Assembly: GCA_003491285.1 (NCBI GenBank)
Contig: CP022705.1
Span: 1,879,501-1,943,500 of the forward strand
Direction of reading: 5' to 3'
Length of the DNA: 64,000 bases
DNA from: Methanobacterium sp. BRmetb2
GTDB taxonomy: Archaea; Methanobacteriota; Methanobacteria; Methanobacteriales; Methanobacteriaceae
Position numbers and translations under genes: made by a program. Position 1 is the first letter of the stretch. Each line of letters starts with the position of its first letter. The notes under the pieces were generated by a model. It saw nothing but the letters and a program-made list of their open reading frames with translations. It made no database searches and was not told the origin of the DNA. Below, in pieces: positions 19,158 through 28,228 of this stretch.

Positions 19158-19252
19158 CAATCCCCCCTTATTTTCGTGGAATTTTTGGATATTTAATTGA
19201 AAATTGTATATAATCCAATTTGGGGGGAGTTCCACATTTTTGAGGGGGATTG
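19158..19252. repeat. Nested inverted repeat in the adhesin promoter region
   Basis: The outer arms are CAATCCCCC (19158) and GGGGGATTG (ending 19252), followed inwards by GTGGAA and TTCCAC, and then by TGGAT and ATCCA. The centre contains a minus-strand TATA-like box (TTATATA). The rest of the 19128-19606 gap, between adhesin and transglutaminase-like genes, is AT-rich and shows no gene. Confidence 0.6.
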
Positions 19253-19606
19253 GTATATGTTAAACAATTTGCTTAACAATTAAAATTTAAAGAAAATAGT
19301 ATATATAATTTATTATTTTTTATAAATTAACGCACAAAATTTATATTTATATCCCTTTTTAAACTATGTTTTTTGCTTTATTTATATAATAAATTGCTTA
19401 ATTTTTAAAATTTTATATGTTAAATTTGATAATTCCAAAATTAAATACCATATGTAACTTTTTTTTTTATTATGATAAATTAGTTCAATATGTTATTAGA
19501 ATTTTATGCATACTTTCTCCTGTTGAAAATTACATAGCCCAATTTATAATTTTGAAAATTTTAATCAGATTATGCCAGGAATTCTTTAACCAATAAACTG
19601 ATTATT

Positions 19607-20062
19607 TTACAATGGTTTGTATGGCTGTTCTGTATGACTAGTGAATCTATAATCTTTTAAGGTGTCGAAATATCTTTTTTGATCCATATTGTAAATTGTC
19701 GGTTGAATTGTAGGATCATAAATCCGGTTATTCCAAATAAGACAGGCGTGACTGTATTTACCAGATTTATGTTTTAAATTCACTAAAAATAATTTTCTTT
19801 CGCCTTTATTGTAGAGATAATCCAGAAATGCCACAGCTTTGTCATCACAGTCCCCGTATCCAAGATTCCATAATTGTGCTGGTGTTTTTGGTTTTGATGT
19901 TGTTACATCACCTCTGTAAGGTAGCTCAGCGATTCTATTGAAATATTTAATTACATCATAGTTATCAGGCGATAAAAAAGTATTGAGCGGAGCTACTGCA
20001 GTGCAGATTGATAATGATATGGTTAAAATGAAAACCACCGTAAATAAGCTCAATTTATACAT
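19607..20062 (-). CDS. Secreted transglutaminase-like cysteine peptidase family protein
   Basis: This 151-residue protein has a signal peptide (about residues 1-22) and a small transglutaminase-like core: YGDCDDKAVAFLDYL with the candidate nucleophile Cys, HACLIWNNRIYDPT with His and Asp of a possible triad. In methanobacteria, such domains are found in cell-wall associated proteins; cleavage of pseudomurein or protein is inference. It is much shorter than most family members, so only the minimal core is present. Confidence 0.7.
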   Translation of the reverse strand: MYKLSLFTVVFILTISLSICTAVAPLNTFLSPDNYDVIKYFNRIAELPYRGDVTTSKPKTPAQLWNLGYGDCDDKAVAFLDYLYNKGERKLFLVNLKHKSGKYSHACLIWNNRIYDPTIQPTIYNMDQKRYFDTLKDYRFTSHTEQPYKPL

Positions 20063-20658
20063 AATTACTATAATGGCATCAAAAAATCAAAATTTCACAA
20101 ATTAACTGGTTAAATACGATAAAAGTAAATAAATTTTATCCTAATCTAAACGTCCATTGGTTTATAAAAAAATATTATACGTATTTGCGTCATTTTTGTA
20201 TTTTTCAGGTTTAACCAGTTTTTGGAATTTTAATAGTTTGAATTGTAGGATCCAAAGTTTTTAATACCACTTCTCCCAAATTATATTAAAAAAATATTAA
20301 TATATAAATTTTTATATATTTAAGAAAATATCGCATTAATTATTCTAAATTTTTTATTTTAAATTAAATTAATTTCAAAAAAATCAATTTTAAAACTATA
20401 AATTTAAAAAAAATAAGTTTTATTGTCCTATAATTAGTTAAATTCCTCAAATATATTGATTTTTTAATCAATATATAACTAAATTAATAGTTATAATTTT
20501 TATTAGAAATTTACGCATAAAATTTCCATAAATTTTGTATTGAAAATGAAGTTTAAAAAAATATGCACTTAAAAAATGATATTTAATTCTTTGGATTTGT
20601 TTTAAATCCTTTCTAGTTAAAATTAAATTAAAATAAAAAAAGATAAGGGATATTAAAT
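20063..20658. other. AT-rich intergenic region, no gene seen
   Basis: This region is close to 80 percent A+T. A palindrome with 10-base arms AATATATAAA and TTTATATATT lies at 20299-20320. A 64-codon frame at 20468-20662 (minus) is low-complexity and is not accepted as a gene. Confidence 0.5.
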
Positions 20659-21909
20659 TCATTTAATAGCAGTTTTCATACTTTCAATGGTTTTTTGCAA
20701 GTCCACATCATCATGCATTAAGGAGATGAAACAACATTCAAACTGTGACGGCGGTATGAAAACACCCTGCTCTAAAAGTGAATGGAAGTATTGGGAAAAT
20801 TTTTCAGTATCTGCAGTTTTAGCATCCTTATAATCTAATATTTCATTTTTTGTGAAATATATTTGAAACATGGAGCTTAAACCTGCCACTTGATAGTCTA
20901 AGTTTGAATCATCAATTATATCCTTGATAGCACTTCTCAACAGATTCCCTTTTTTCTCTAATTCAGTATAGAATGTGCTATTTAATTCTTGCAAAGTGGT
21001 AAATCCAGCAGTTATGGATATTGGATTCCCATTAAATGTTCCGGCCTGATATACATTTCCAGAAGGTGCAATCATCTCCATTAATTCTTTTTTACCAGCT
21101 AATGCGCCCATAGGAAAACCTCCACCCAATATTTTTCCTAAAGTAACTAAATCAGGAGTTACATTATAATAATCTTGCGCCCCACCTTCAGCTAATCTAA
21201 ATCCAGTAATGACTTCGTCAAATATTAATATGATACCATTTTCTTCAGTTATCTGGCGTAAAAATTCTAAATAATTTTGTTTTGGAGGAATACATCCAAT
21301 GTTACCCATAACGGGTTCTACAATAATAGCAGCAATATTATTTTTTTCATGCTCTACAACATCAATCACTGCTTTTTCATCGTTAAAAGGAACTAATATT
21401 GTATTTTTAGTTGTTTCTTCTGGAACACCTGGAGAATCTGGCTTTCCTGCTGCTCCAGACCCAGATTTTACCAGCACATAGTCGTGGGCGCCATGATATG
21501 ATCCTTCAAATTTGATGATTTTAGTTTTATTGGTAAATGCTCTGGCCAATCTAATGGCACTCATAGTAGCTTCTGTACCAGAATTTACAAATCTAACCAT
21601 ATCCGCACATGGAACCTTACTCACCACTAATTTAGCTAACTCAATCTCTTTTTCGGTGGGTACTCCATAGGCTGAACCTACATCTAACTGTTTTTTAACT
21701 TCGTCTACCACTTTTGGATGGGCATGTCCTAAAACCAATGGTCCATATGCAAGACAATAATCAATATAATTATTACCATCAACATCGTAAAGTTTAGATC
21801 CTGATGCTTTTTTAGCAAAAAAGGGATAAGGTTTATAGGCTCTTACTGGTGAATCCACTCCTCCAGGGAGGAATTCTTTTGCTTGATTAAACAATTCTTT
21901 TGAATTCAT
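20659..21909 (-). CDS. hemL: Glutamate-1-semialdehyde 2,1-aminomutase
   Basis: This PLP enzyme produces 5-aminolevulinate for tetrapyrroles, which in methanogens feed F430 and cobamides. The class III aminotransferase motifs are clear: FVNSGTEATMSAIRLARAFT, LIFDEVITGFR and TLGKILGGGFPMGALAG with the PLP Lys. The start ATG follows the cobH stop codon immediately, with the ribosome binding site GGAG inside cobH, so translation is coupled. The length of 416 aa is normal. Confidence 0.95.
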   Translation of the reverse strand: MNSKELFNQAKEFLPGGVDSPVRAYKPYPFFAKKASGSKLYDVDGNNYIDYCLAYGPLVLGHAHPKVVDEVKKQLDVGSAYGVPTEKEIELAKLVVSKVPCADMVRFVNSGTEATMSAIRLARAFTNKTKIIKFEGSYHGAHDYVLVKSGSGAAGKPDSPGVPEETTKNTILVPFNDEKAVIDVVEHEKNNIAAIIVEPVMGNIGCIPPKQNYLEFLRQITEENGIILIFDEVITGFRLAEGGAQDYYNVTPDLVTLGKILGGGFPMGALAGKKELMEMIAPSGNVYQAGTFNGNPISITAGFTTLQELNSTFYTELEKKGNLLRSAIKDIIDDSNLDYQVAGLSSMFQIYFTKNEILDYKDAKTADTEKFSQYFHSLLEQGVFIPPSQFECCFISLMHDDVDLQKTIESMKTAIK

Positions 21910-22572
21910 TCATAACGACTCCTTACTTAGACGAATAATTGAATTGGTAACTGCCACGGCAACCGGTGTTCCACCTTTAGGTCCTTCTGTGATAAGATAG
22001 GGGATATCAGTCTCTTGAAGCTTCTTTTTGGATTCTGCTGCACCAACAAAGCCTACAGGCACACCCACAATAGATTTAACTTCCATTTCATCATTTTTTA
22101 CTAAGTTAATCACTTCAAAGAGTGCAGTAGGTGAATTACCAATAACTACAATTCCTTCAAATCCTTTTGATGCTGCTAACCTCATTGCTGCGGCTGCTCG
22201 AGTTATACCTTCAGTTCTAGCGATATCTATGGTTTTTTCATGAGTGATATAACATTTAATTTCACCAGAATATTTATTGATTCCGGTTTTAACCATATTG
22301 ATATCTGTTAATATATATTTATTATTTTTAACAGATTCTAAACTTTTTTTTAGAAAATCACTGCTAATTTTAGTGATATCTGCATACTCAACATCTGCTG
22401 TAGAATGAACAATTCGTTCCACAATACTTCTTTCATAAGGTGATAAATGGGAAATTTTATTCCCTATAAGGGATTTCACAATTTTCCTGCTCTTTAAAGC
22501 AATATCATAGCCTTGTTTTGTAGATGCACCCATAAAATTATCGTTTTCCGAGGATTTAGAACCTTTTTCCAT
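21910..22572 (-). CDS. cbiC: Cobalt-precorrin-8 methylmutase (CbiC/CobH)
   Basis: This enzyme shifts a methyl group from C-11 to C-12 in corrin ring synthesis. Family motifs include RSIVERIVHSTADVEYADI with the conserved His, VIGNSPTALFEVINL and VGVPVGFVGAAESKK. It is directly upstream of hemL, joining an early and a late tetrapyrrole step in one transcript. The start may be ATG 22572 or the internal ATG that begins MGASTKQGYDIA at 22533. A strong TATA-like box lies at about 22625-22640. Confidence 0.92.
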   Translation of the reverse strand: MEKGSKSSENDNFMGASTKQGYDIALKSRKIVKSLIGNKISHLSPYERSIVERIVHSTADVEYADITKISSDFLKKSLESVKNNKYILTDINMVKTGINKYSGEIKCYITHEKTIDIARTEGITRAAAAMRLAASKGFEGIVVIGNSPTALFEVINLVKNDEMEVKSIVGVPVGFVGAAESKKKLQETDIPYLITEGPKGGTPVAVAVTNSIIRLSKESL

Positions 22573-22654
22573 ATTTTCACTCGCATTTATAATTTGTCCT
22601 TTAAAAGATTGTTTATCAACAATCTATATATATTTTATAAGCCTACATTAAATT

Positions 22655-22708
22655 ACAAAAAGAAGTATTACATGGTGTCCATTATCATCTCATGTAACTT
22701 CTTTTTGT
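22655..22708. repeat. Long hairpin between aspS and cbiC
   Basis: The arms ACAAAAAGAAGT-(at)-TACATG (22655-22674) and CATGTAACTTCTTTTTGT (22691-22708) pair over 18 bp with a two-base bulge and a 16-base loop. It lies 180 bases beyond the aspS stop and 80 bases before the cbiC start on the minus strand, just upstream of the cbiC TATA box. It may be a terminator for aspS or a small palindromic element. The rest of the 22573-22890 gap shows no gene. Confidence 0.6.
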
Positions 22709-22890
22709 TTATACTATTAATTCTACAAATTCAATTTTTTATAATTTCAATAGTAATGATTAATCAACTGAAAAACTATTTATTTCTCACAAGTAATCAG
22801 TTGAAAAGGCGTGTAAAGTTTTAAAAAGTAAATTATTTCAAAAATAATAGATTTAATAAAAAAAATATAAAATCAACCATATGAGGTTGA

Positions 22891-24210
22891 TTATGGGGTT
22901 AATCTTCTTCGATCACGTGGGAACAAAACCGTCTCTCTAATGTTTTTTGCTCCAGTGATGCACATGGTAAATCTTTCAGCACCTAGTCCCCAACCAGCAT
23001 GTGGTGGCATACCATATTCAAATGCAGCCAGATATCTTTCAAAAGAATTTGGATTAAGGCCCTTATTTTTTATTCTTTCAACCAGCAGATCCAGTTTGTG
23101 AACCCGCATGGCCCCAGATGATATTTCCAGGTCTTTATACATTAAATCAAATGCCAAACTTTTTTCTGGTTCAGCTTCGTCGGGCATAACGTAGAATGGT
23201 TTTATGTCAGTCGGCCACCCTGTAACGAAATAGTATCCATCCAGTATTTCTCCAATAACTTTTTCAGCAGCTCTGGAAAAGTCTTCTCCGTGCCTCATTT
23301 GGACGCCTTTGGAGTTAACCAGATCTACCACTTCGTCATAGTCTATTCTCTGGAAAGAGCCTTCAGGTATCTGGAGGTCCACACCTAACACTTCAAGATC
23401 CTTACTGCAGTGATCTAAAACATCTTTAAGGGCAGTTTTCACAAGGTTTTCCAGAGTATCCATCACATCTTTTTCATTAGAAAAGGAAGATTCAATATCT
23501 ATAGATATTACTTCATTTAAGTGCCTTAGAGTGTCGTGTTCTTCTGCTCTAAAAATTGGGGCTATTTCATAAACTTTATCAAAACCAGCAGACATCATAA
23601 TCTGCTTGTAAAGTTGGGGGCTTTGACCCAGGAATGCTTCCCGTTCAAAGTAGGTTATAGGGAAAAGTTCGGTACCACCTTCAGTGGCAGAAGCAACAAG
23701 TTTAGGGGTGTTAACCTCAATAAAACCATTTTTTTCAAGGAATACTCTTACGGAGTGGAGCATCCTACTTTTAACTTTAAATACAGCACTTACTCCTTGT
23801 TTTCTAAGATCAAGGAATCTGGAATCCAGACGGGTGTCTATTTCTGCTCTGACTTTTTCTGTTGGGTCAAGTGGTAGTGGTAGTTTTGATTCATTAAGAA
23901 CTCTTAACTCTTCAGGTATGATCTCTACTCCACCCGGAGCCTTGGGAGATTCTTGTACCTTCCCTCTAAATGCTATGACTGATTCTTTTTTTAATTTTCT
24001 GATTTCCTCAAACAATTCTGGGCTAATTTTTTTACTTGGAGCAGTAATCTGGATGATTCCATCTCTATCTCTTAAAAGTACGAATATAATTCCACCAAGG
24101 TCTCTTATTTCATGAACCCATCCCATTAATGTAATTGTTTCTCCTTCTAATTCAGAATCTACGTTTTTTGAATAATGTGTTCTTCTCCAATTTCCTAATG
24201 AATATGTCAA
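22891..24210 (-). CDS. aspS: Aspartyl-tRNA synthetase (archaeal type)
   Basis: This class IIb synthetase has an N-terminal OB-fold (GWVHEIRDLGGIIFVLLRDR), the motif FLGQSPQLYKQ, and the motif 3 segment GLGAERFTMC followed by FPRDRRRLTP at the C-terminus. It starts at TTG 24210, with GAGGTGA 6 bases upstream; no ATG fits. His in WVHE at the anticodon-binding site, where discriminating archaeal enzymes tend to have Trp, points to a non-discriminating enzyme that also charges tRNA-Asn (hedged inference). The length is 439 aa, as expected. Confidence 0.95.
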   Translation of the reverse strand: MTYSLGNWRRTHYSKNVDSELEGETITLMGWVHEIRDLGGIIFVLLRDRDGIIQITAPSKKISPELFEEIRKLKKESVIAFRGKVQESPKAPGGVEIIPEELRVLNESKLPLPLDPTEKVRAEIDTRLDSRFLDLRKQGVSAVFKVKSRMLHSVRVFLEKNGFIEVNTPKLVASATEGGTELFPITYFEREAFLGQSPQLYKQIMMSAGFDKVYEIAPIFRAEEHDTLRHLNEVISIDIESSFSNEKDVMDTLENLVKTALKDVLDHCSKDLEVLGVDLQIPEGSFQRIDYDEVVDLVNSKGVQMRHGEDFSRAAEKVIGEILDGYYFVTGWPTDIKPFYVMPDEAEPEKSLAFDLMYKDLEISSGAMRVHKLDLLVERIKNKGLNPNSFERYLAAFEYGMPPHAGWGLGAERFTMCITGAKNIRETVLFPRDRRRLTP

Positions 24211-24400
24211 ATTTATTCACCTCTAAATATTGTTATATCTATTATTAAATGTTCAATTAATGAAAACAAACTTATAATTAGTCAATTCATTTCTATAATA
24301 ATCAAAATTACATCAAGAATTATTATATTTAATTTGTATAATAAACTAATTAACTAAGTTGTTATTGTTAAGTTGAACTAATTTTTTTGCTAAATATTCT

Positions 24401-25690
24401 TCACTTATTTGAATTATTATTTGAGGATCTAATTCTAACAGATTCTGCATGGGCATATAAACCTTCACATTCTGCTAAGGTTACAACCATATCCTCTAAA
24501 TTTTTCAACCCTTCCCTGGTCAGTTTCTGTACAGTAGGCTTTTTTAGGAAAGATTCAGTTGAAAGCCCGGAATACATCTTGGCACATCCTGCTGTTGGTA
24601 AAACATGGTTTGTACCAGACCCATAATCTCCAGCAGCAACTGGTGTTAATTTTCCAAGAAATATGGATCCTGCATTTTTTATATCCTCTAAAATCTTCTC
24701 AGGATATTCGGTCATAATGATTAAATGTTCAGATGCATATTCATTGGCAAATTTCACAGCTTCATTCATGGATTTTGCCACAACGATCTTCCCATACTTT
24801 TCCAGGGCTTCTTCTATTATTTCTTTTCGCTGCATATTGCGAATTTCTGAGGAAATCTTTTCATTAACTTGTATTGCTAAATCTTCTGAAGTAGTAACCA
24901 GTACTGAAGCAGCATTAGGGTCGTGTTCTGATTGGGCCAGCATGTCATAGGTTATATAATCAGGATTAGCACTATTATCAGCGATTATTAGAACTTCGGA
25001 TGGTCCTGCAGGAAAATCTATATCTACAGTTCCATAGACCAGTTTTTTAGCAGCCGTAACAAATATATTCCCAGGTCCCACTATTTTATCCACTTTGGGG
25101 ATGCTGGCTGTCCCATAGGCCATAGCTGCGATAGCTTGAGCTCCCCCAACACAGTATATCTCATCTGCACCAGCAATATCTGCTGCAACCAGAACCATGT
25201 CATTAACATTTCCATCCAGTGTTGGTGGAGTACAGCATATTACTTTTTCTACACCTGCAATTTTTGCAGGTATTATAGTCATCAATATGGTGGAGGGGTA
25301 GATTGCACGTCCTCCGGGTATATAACATCCCACAATTTCCAGTGGTCGAATAATTTGTCCTGCATGTATTCCTTTATCCACTTCCATAAACCATTCCTGG
25401 GGTATCTGGGCTTTGTGGAATTTTTTTATATTTTGGGCTGCTTTTATAAGAGAAGTTACTATTTTTTCATCAACATTATTGTAACTATCTTTGATCTTCT
25501 CTTTTGATACTTTAAAATCGTCCAAATTAACATTATCAAATTTTTTAGTATAATATTTTAATGATTTATCCCCATTTTCTTTTATATCATTGATTATGGT
25601 ATCAACAGTAGCTATGATCTCATCTATATCAATTTGTGACCTTTTAATAGTGTCTTTAGTTTTATGACTTATGTTTCTGATGATTTCCAT
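24401..25690 (-). CDS. hisD: Histidinol dehydrogenase
   Basis: This enzyme performs the last two oxidation steps of histidine synthesis with zinc and NAD. Motifs include GCYIPGGRAIYPSTI, VGPGNIFVTAAK, DFPAGPSEVLIIAD, and SEHDPNAASVLVT with zinc ligands, and SEHLIIMTE further on. The 429-aa length is normal. GTGATAAT precedes the ATG. No other his genes are next to it, as is usual in Methanobacteriales where his genes are dispersed. Confidence 0.95.
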   Translation of the reverse strand: MEIIRNISHKTKDTIKRSQIDIDEIIATVDTIINDIKENGDKSLKYYTKKFDNVNLDDFKVSKEKIKDSYNNVDEKIVTSLIKAAQNIKKFHKAQIPQEWFMEVDKGIHAGQIIRPLEIVGCYIPGGRAIYPSTILMTIIPAKIAGVEKVICCTPPTLDGNVNDMVLVAADIAGADEIYCVGGAQAIAAMAYGTASIPKVDKIVGPGNIFVTAAKKLVYGTVDIDFPAGPSEVLIIADNSANPDYITYDMLAQSEHDPNAASVLVTTSEDLAIQVNEKISSEIRNMQRKEIIEEALEKYGKIVVAKSMNEAVKFANEYASEHLIIMTEYPEKILEDIKNAGSIFLGKLTPVAAGDYGSGTNHVLPTAGCAKMYSGLSTESFLKKPTVQKLTREGLKNLEDMVVTLAECEGLYAHAESVRIRSSNNNSNK

Positions 25691-26001
25691 ATTATCACAC
25701 TCTAATATATTGTAATTAGGATTAATAAATTGTCATTGTAATGTTTTTATTACCATTAATTATTATTTAATCAAAAACCTTTATCTATATTGATTTTCAA
25801 TATTATTATGAAGTCGTGATGGTGGTTGCATAGTTGCATATACTTATTAATAATGTAATAAATAATAATAGCTACCACTTTGTTTAGGCCCTGAATACAA
25901 TAATATTGATCTGTATTGTTGGAAATAATTTTATATAATAAAAAAATTTATTACTGCTTAAGATACTTAATTTTTTTTAGAAGGATACGAGGTCTGGGAA
26001 T
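25691..26001. other. Divergent promoter region of hisD and the UPF0058 gene
   Basis: The 310-base gap contains a tandem 8-base repeat GTTGCATA-GTTGCATA at 25825-25840 and AT-rich promoter-like sequence on both sides. I saw no RNA gene. Confidence 0.45.
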
Positions 26002-26304
26002 ATGTATAAAGATGAGATGATACAACTGCATCAATTTTTAGTATATGTTTTAAAATATTTGGAGAACGGCTATGAAATTAGGATGGAATGTGATGAATAT
26101 CTGAGTCTGAGTATAAGCCCGCACCATATTCACAGAACAAAGGCCGAACATAAATATGCCATATTTGTTCTATCCAGCGCTATTTCAGAAATTATTGCCA
26201 AGGAAAACTCTGATACTCTACCCACTAACGTTGTAAATGGATTATCAGAACTTGCAAAAAGATCAAAAAAGGAAATGATCAATACTCAAACCATAAAAGT
26301 TTAA
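26002..26304 (+). CDS. UPF0058 family protein
   Basis: This 100-residue archaeal protein starts MYKDEMIQLHQFLVYVLKYLE and contains SPHHIHRTKAEHKYAIFVL, both characteristic of UPF0058. It is predicted helical with a cluster of His residues that could bind metal. No function is established. It is upstream of cpgS with 240 bases between, so probably transcribed alone. Confidence 0.8.
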   Translation: MYKDEMIQLHQFLVYVLKYLENGYEIRMECDEYLSLSISPHHIHRTKAEHKYAIFVLSSAISEIIAKENSDTLPTNVVNGLSELAKRSKKEMINTQTIKV

Positions 26305-26544
26305 CCTTTAACATAATAAGAGGGACACATTTTAAATAATTTGGCAGTATACAATTCTAATATTAATAATATCCAATTTTGATGATATCTTTTTTGATAG
26401 GTATTTATTTAACTAATTATTCTATTAACCTAAAATCATATTTTTTACATTTTTTATTTAATTATTTAATCTTATTTTAAAATACTAACATTAATTAACA
26501 CTTAGCACCAAAATAGTACTGTACACGATTATGTTGGTGTTAAC

Positions 26545-27924
26545 ATGAAAGCAATGAAAAGAATGTTATGTTTAGTAGATGGGGAACATTATTTACCAGT
26601 TACAAAATCAGCAATTGATACTCTGGATAATATAGAGCATATAGAAATAGTGGCAGTTGTATTTATCGGAGGAACAGAAAAACTCAGAGAATTTTCTGAA
26701 GAATCCTTTGCCCAGAAACTTGGAAGACCAGTTCATTTCGGACCTCATTCTCACAAAATACCTTATGATCTAATTGGAAAAGCAGTTGAAAAATATGATG
26801 TTAATATAGTCATGGATTTAAGTGATGAACCAGTGGTTGATTACTCTAAACGGTTTAAAATAGCTTCTCTTGTTCTGGGGATGGGCGTCCCTTATGAGGG
26901 TCCTGATTTTAAGTTTTATCCAGTTTCTGAATATGATGTTTTAACCAAACCTTCAATTAAAATACTTGGAACTGGTAAAAGAATTGGAAAAACTGCCGTA
27001 TCTGCATATGCGGCCCGGTTGATACATGAAAAAAAATTCAATCCTTGTGTTGTGGCCATGGGCCGGGGCGGTCCAGAAGATCCTGAAATAGTTAGGGGAG
27101 ATTTGATAGATATAACTCCTGAATATTTAATGGAACAATCAGAAAAGGGAGTTCACGCAGCCTCAGACCATTGGGAAGACGCTTTAATGAGCCGTATATT
27201 AACTATTGGTTGTAGAAGATGCGGTGGGGGAATGGTTGGAGATGTTTTCATAACTAACATGAAACAGGGAGCCAAATTGGCCAATGAGGTAGACGCTGAT
27301 TTTGTGATTATGGAAGGAAGTGGAGCAGCTATTCCGCCAATCAAAACCAATAAGCACATTGTTTTAGTAGGAGTTAATCAACCTATAATCAATATCGAAC
27401 GATTTTTTGGACCATACCGGATAAATCTGGCGGATTTAATAATTTTAACCATGTGTGAAGAACCTATGGCCAGTCAAAAAAAGGTAAAACGTGTGGAAAA
27501 ATTTATAAAAGAGCAAAATCCTGAAGCAGTGGTAATACCAACAGTGTTTAGGCCAAAACCTTTGGGTGATATAAAAAATAAAAAAATACTCTTTGCCACC
27601 ACGGCTCCAGATTCCATTAAGGATGTTTTGGTAAATCATTTAGAAGAAAATTACAACTGTAAAGTGGTTGGAACAACTCCTCATCTATCAAATAGACCAC
27701 TTCTTCAAAAAGACATTGAAAAATACATAGATGAAGTAGACATAATGTTAACTGAACTGAAAGCCGCTGCAGTGGATGTTGCTACCAAAGATGCACTTGA
27801 TGCAGGCTTGGGTGTTGTTTACTGTGACAATATACCGATAGTAACTGAAGGAGGGCCTGATATTCTTCCTGATGCTATAATAAAACTGGTGGAGGATGCA
27901 ATATCAGATTTTAATTCTAAATAA
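26545..27924 (+). CDS. cpgS: Cyclic 2,3-diphosphoglycerate synthetase
   Basis: This enzyme closes 2,3-diphosphoglycerate with ATP to make cyclic 2,3-diphosphoglycerate, a thermoprotectant and phosphate store of Methanobacteriales and relatives. The P-loop GTGKRIGKTAVSAYAAR lies at about residues 145-161, with VAMGRGGPEDPEIV and FVIMEGSGAAIPP following. The 459-aa length agrees with the family. GGTGTT precedes the ATG. The assignment is strong on overall pattern. Confidence 0.9.
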   Translation: MKAMKRMLCLVDGEHYLPVTKSAIDTLDNIEHIEIVAVVFIGGTEKLREFSEESFAQKLGRPVHFGPHSHKIPYDLIGKAVEKYDVNIVMDLSDEPVVDYSKRFKIASLVLGMGVPYEGPDFKFYPVSEYDVLTKPSIKILGTGKRIGKTAVSAYAARLIHEKKFNPCVVAMGRGGPEDPEIVRGDLIDITPEYLMEQSEKGVHAASDHWEDALMSRILTIGCRRCGGGMVGDVFITNMKQGAKLANEVDADFVIMEGSGAAIPPIKTNKHIVLVGVNQPIINIERFFGPYRINLADLIILTMCEEPMASQKKVKRVEKFIKEQNPEAVVIPTVFRPKPLGDIKNKKILFATTAPDSIKDVLVNHLEENYNCKVVGTTPHLSNRPLLQKDIEKYIDEVDIMLTELKAAAVDVATKDALDAGLGVVYCDNIPIVTEGGPDILPDAIIKLVEDAISDFNSK

Positions 27925-28228
27925 CATTTTATTTTATTTCATAGGTTAAATCCGAATATTTACTTTTTTAAATTTATATTTAAGGAGATAAATTTTATTT
28001 TTTTTGATTTAATTAATTAAAACTAATTAGTCCTGATTTAAATTTAGATTCATACTCATAATGGAATATAAAATAATGAATATTATTAAAGGCATTTTTT
28101 GGGAGTATTACATATTTAAATTGCTTATTTTTTGAAATGAGTTAAAATTTAGGATAATACAGGCGAATAGTAAAAAATTTTAATGATCAATTAAAAATAT
28201 ATTGGTATAAGTTTATGTGGTGTTAAAA
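27925..28228 (+). other. Intergenic region between cpgS and fprA, no gene seen
   Basis: This AT-rich stretch of about 300 bases ends in the fprA promoter and ribosome binding site. I found no RNA gene, repeat or strong hairpin in it. Confidence 0.4.

Noticed and set aside
20468..20662. 64-codon minus-strand frame before hemL
   Set aside because: Low-complexity Ile/Leu/Phe/Lys composition, no ribosome binding site, AT-rich DNA makes such frames by chance.
25136..25507. 123-codon plus-strand frame inside hisD
   Set aside because: Antisense shadow of hisD, Cys/Tyr-rich and without any motif.
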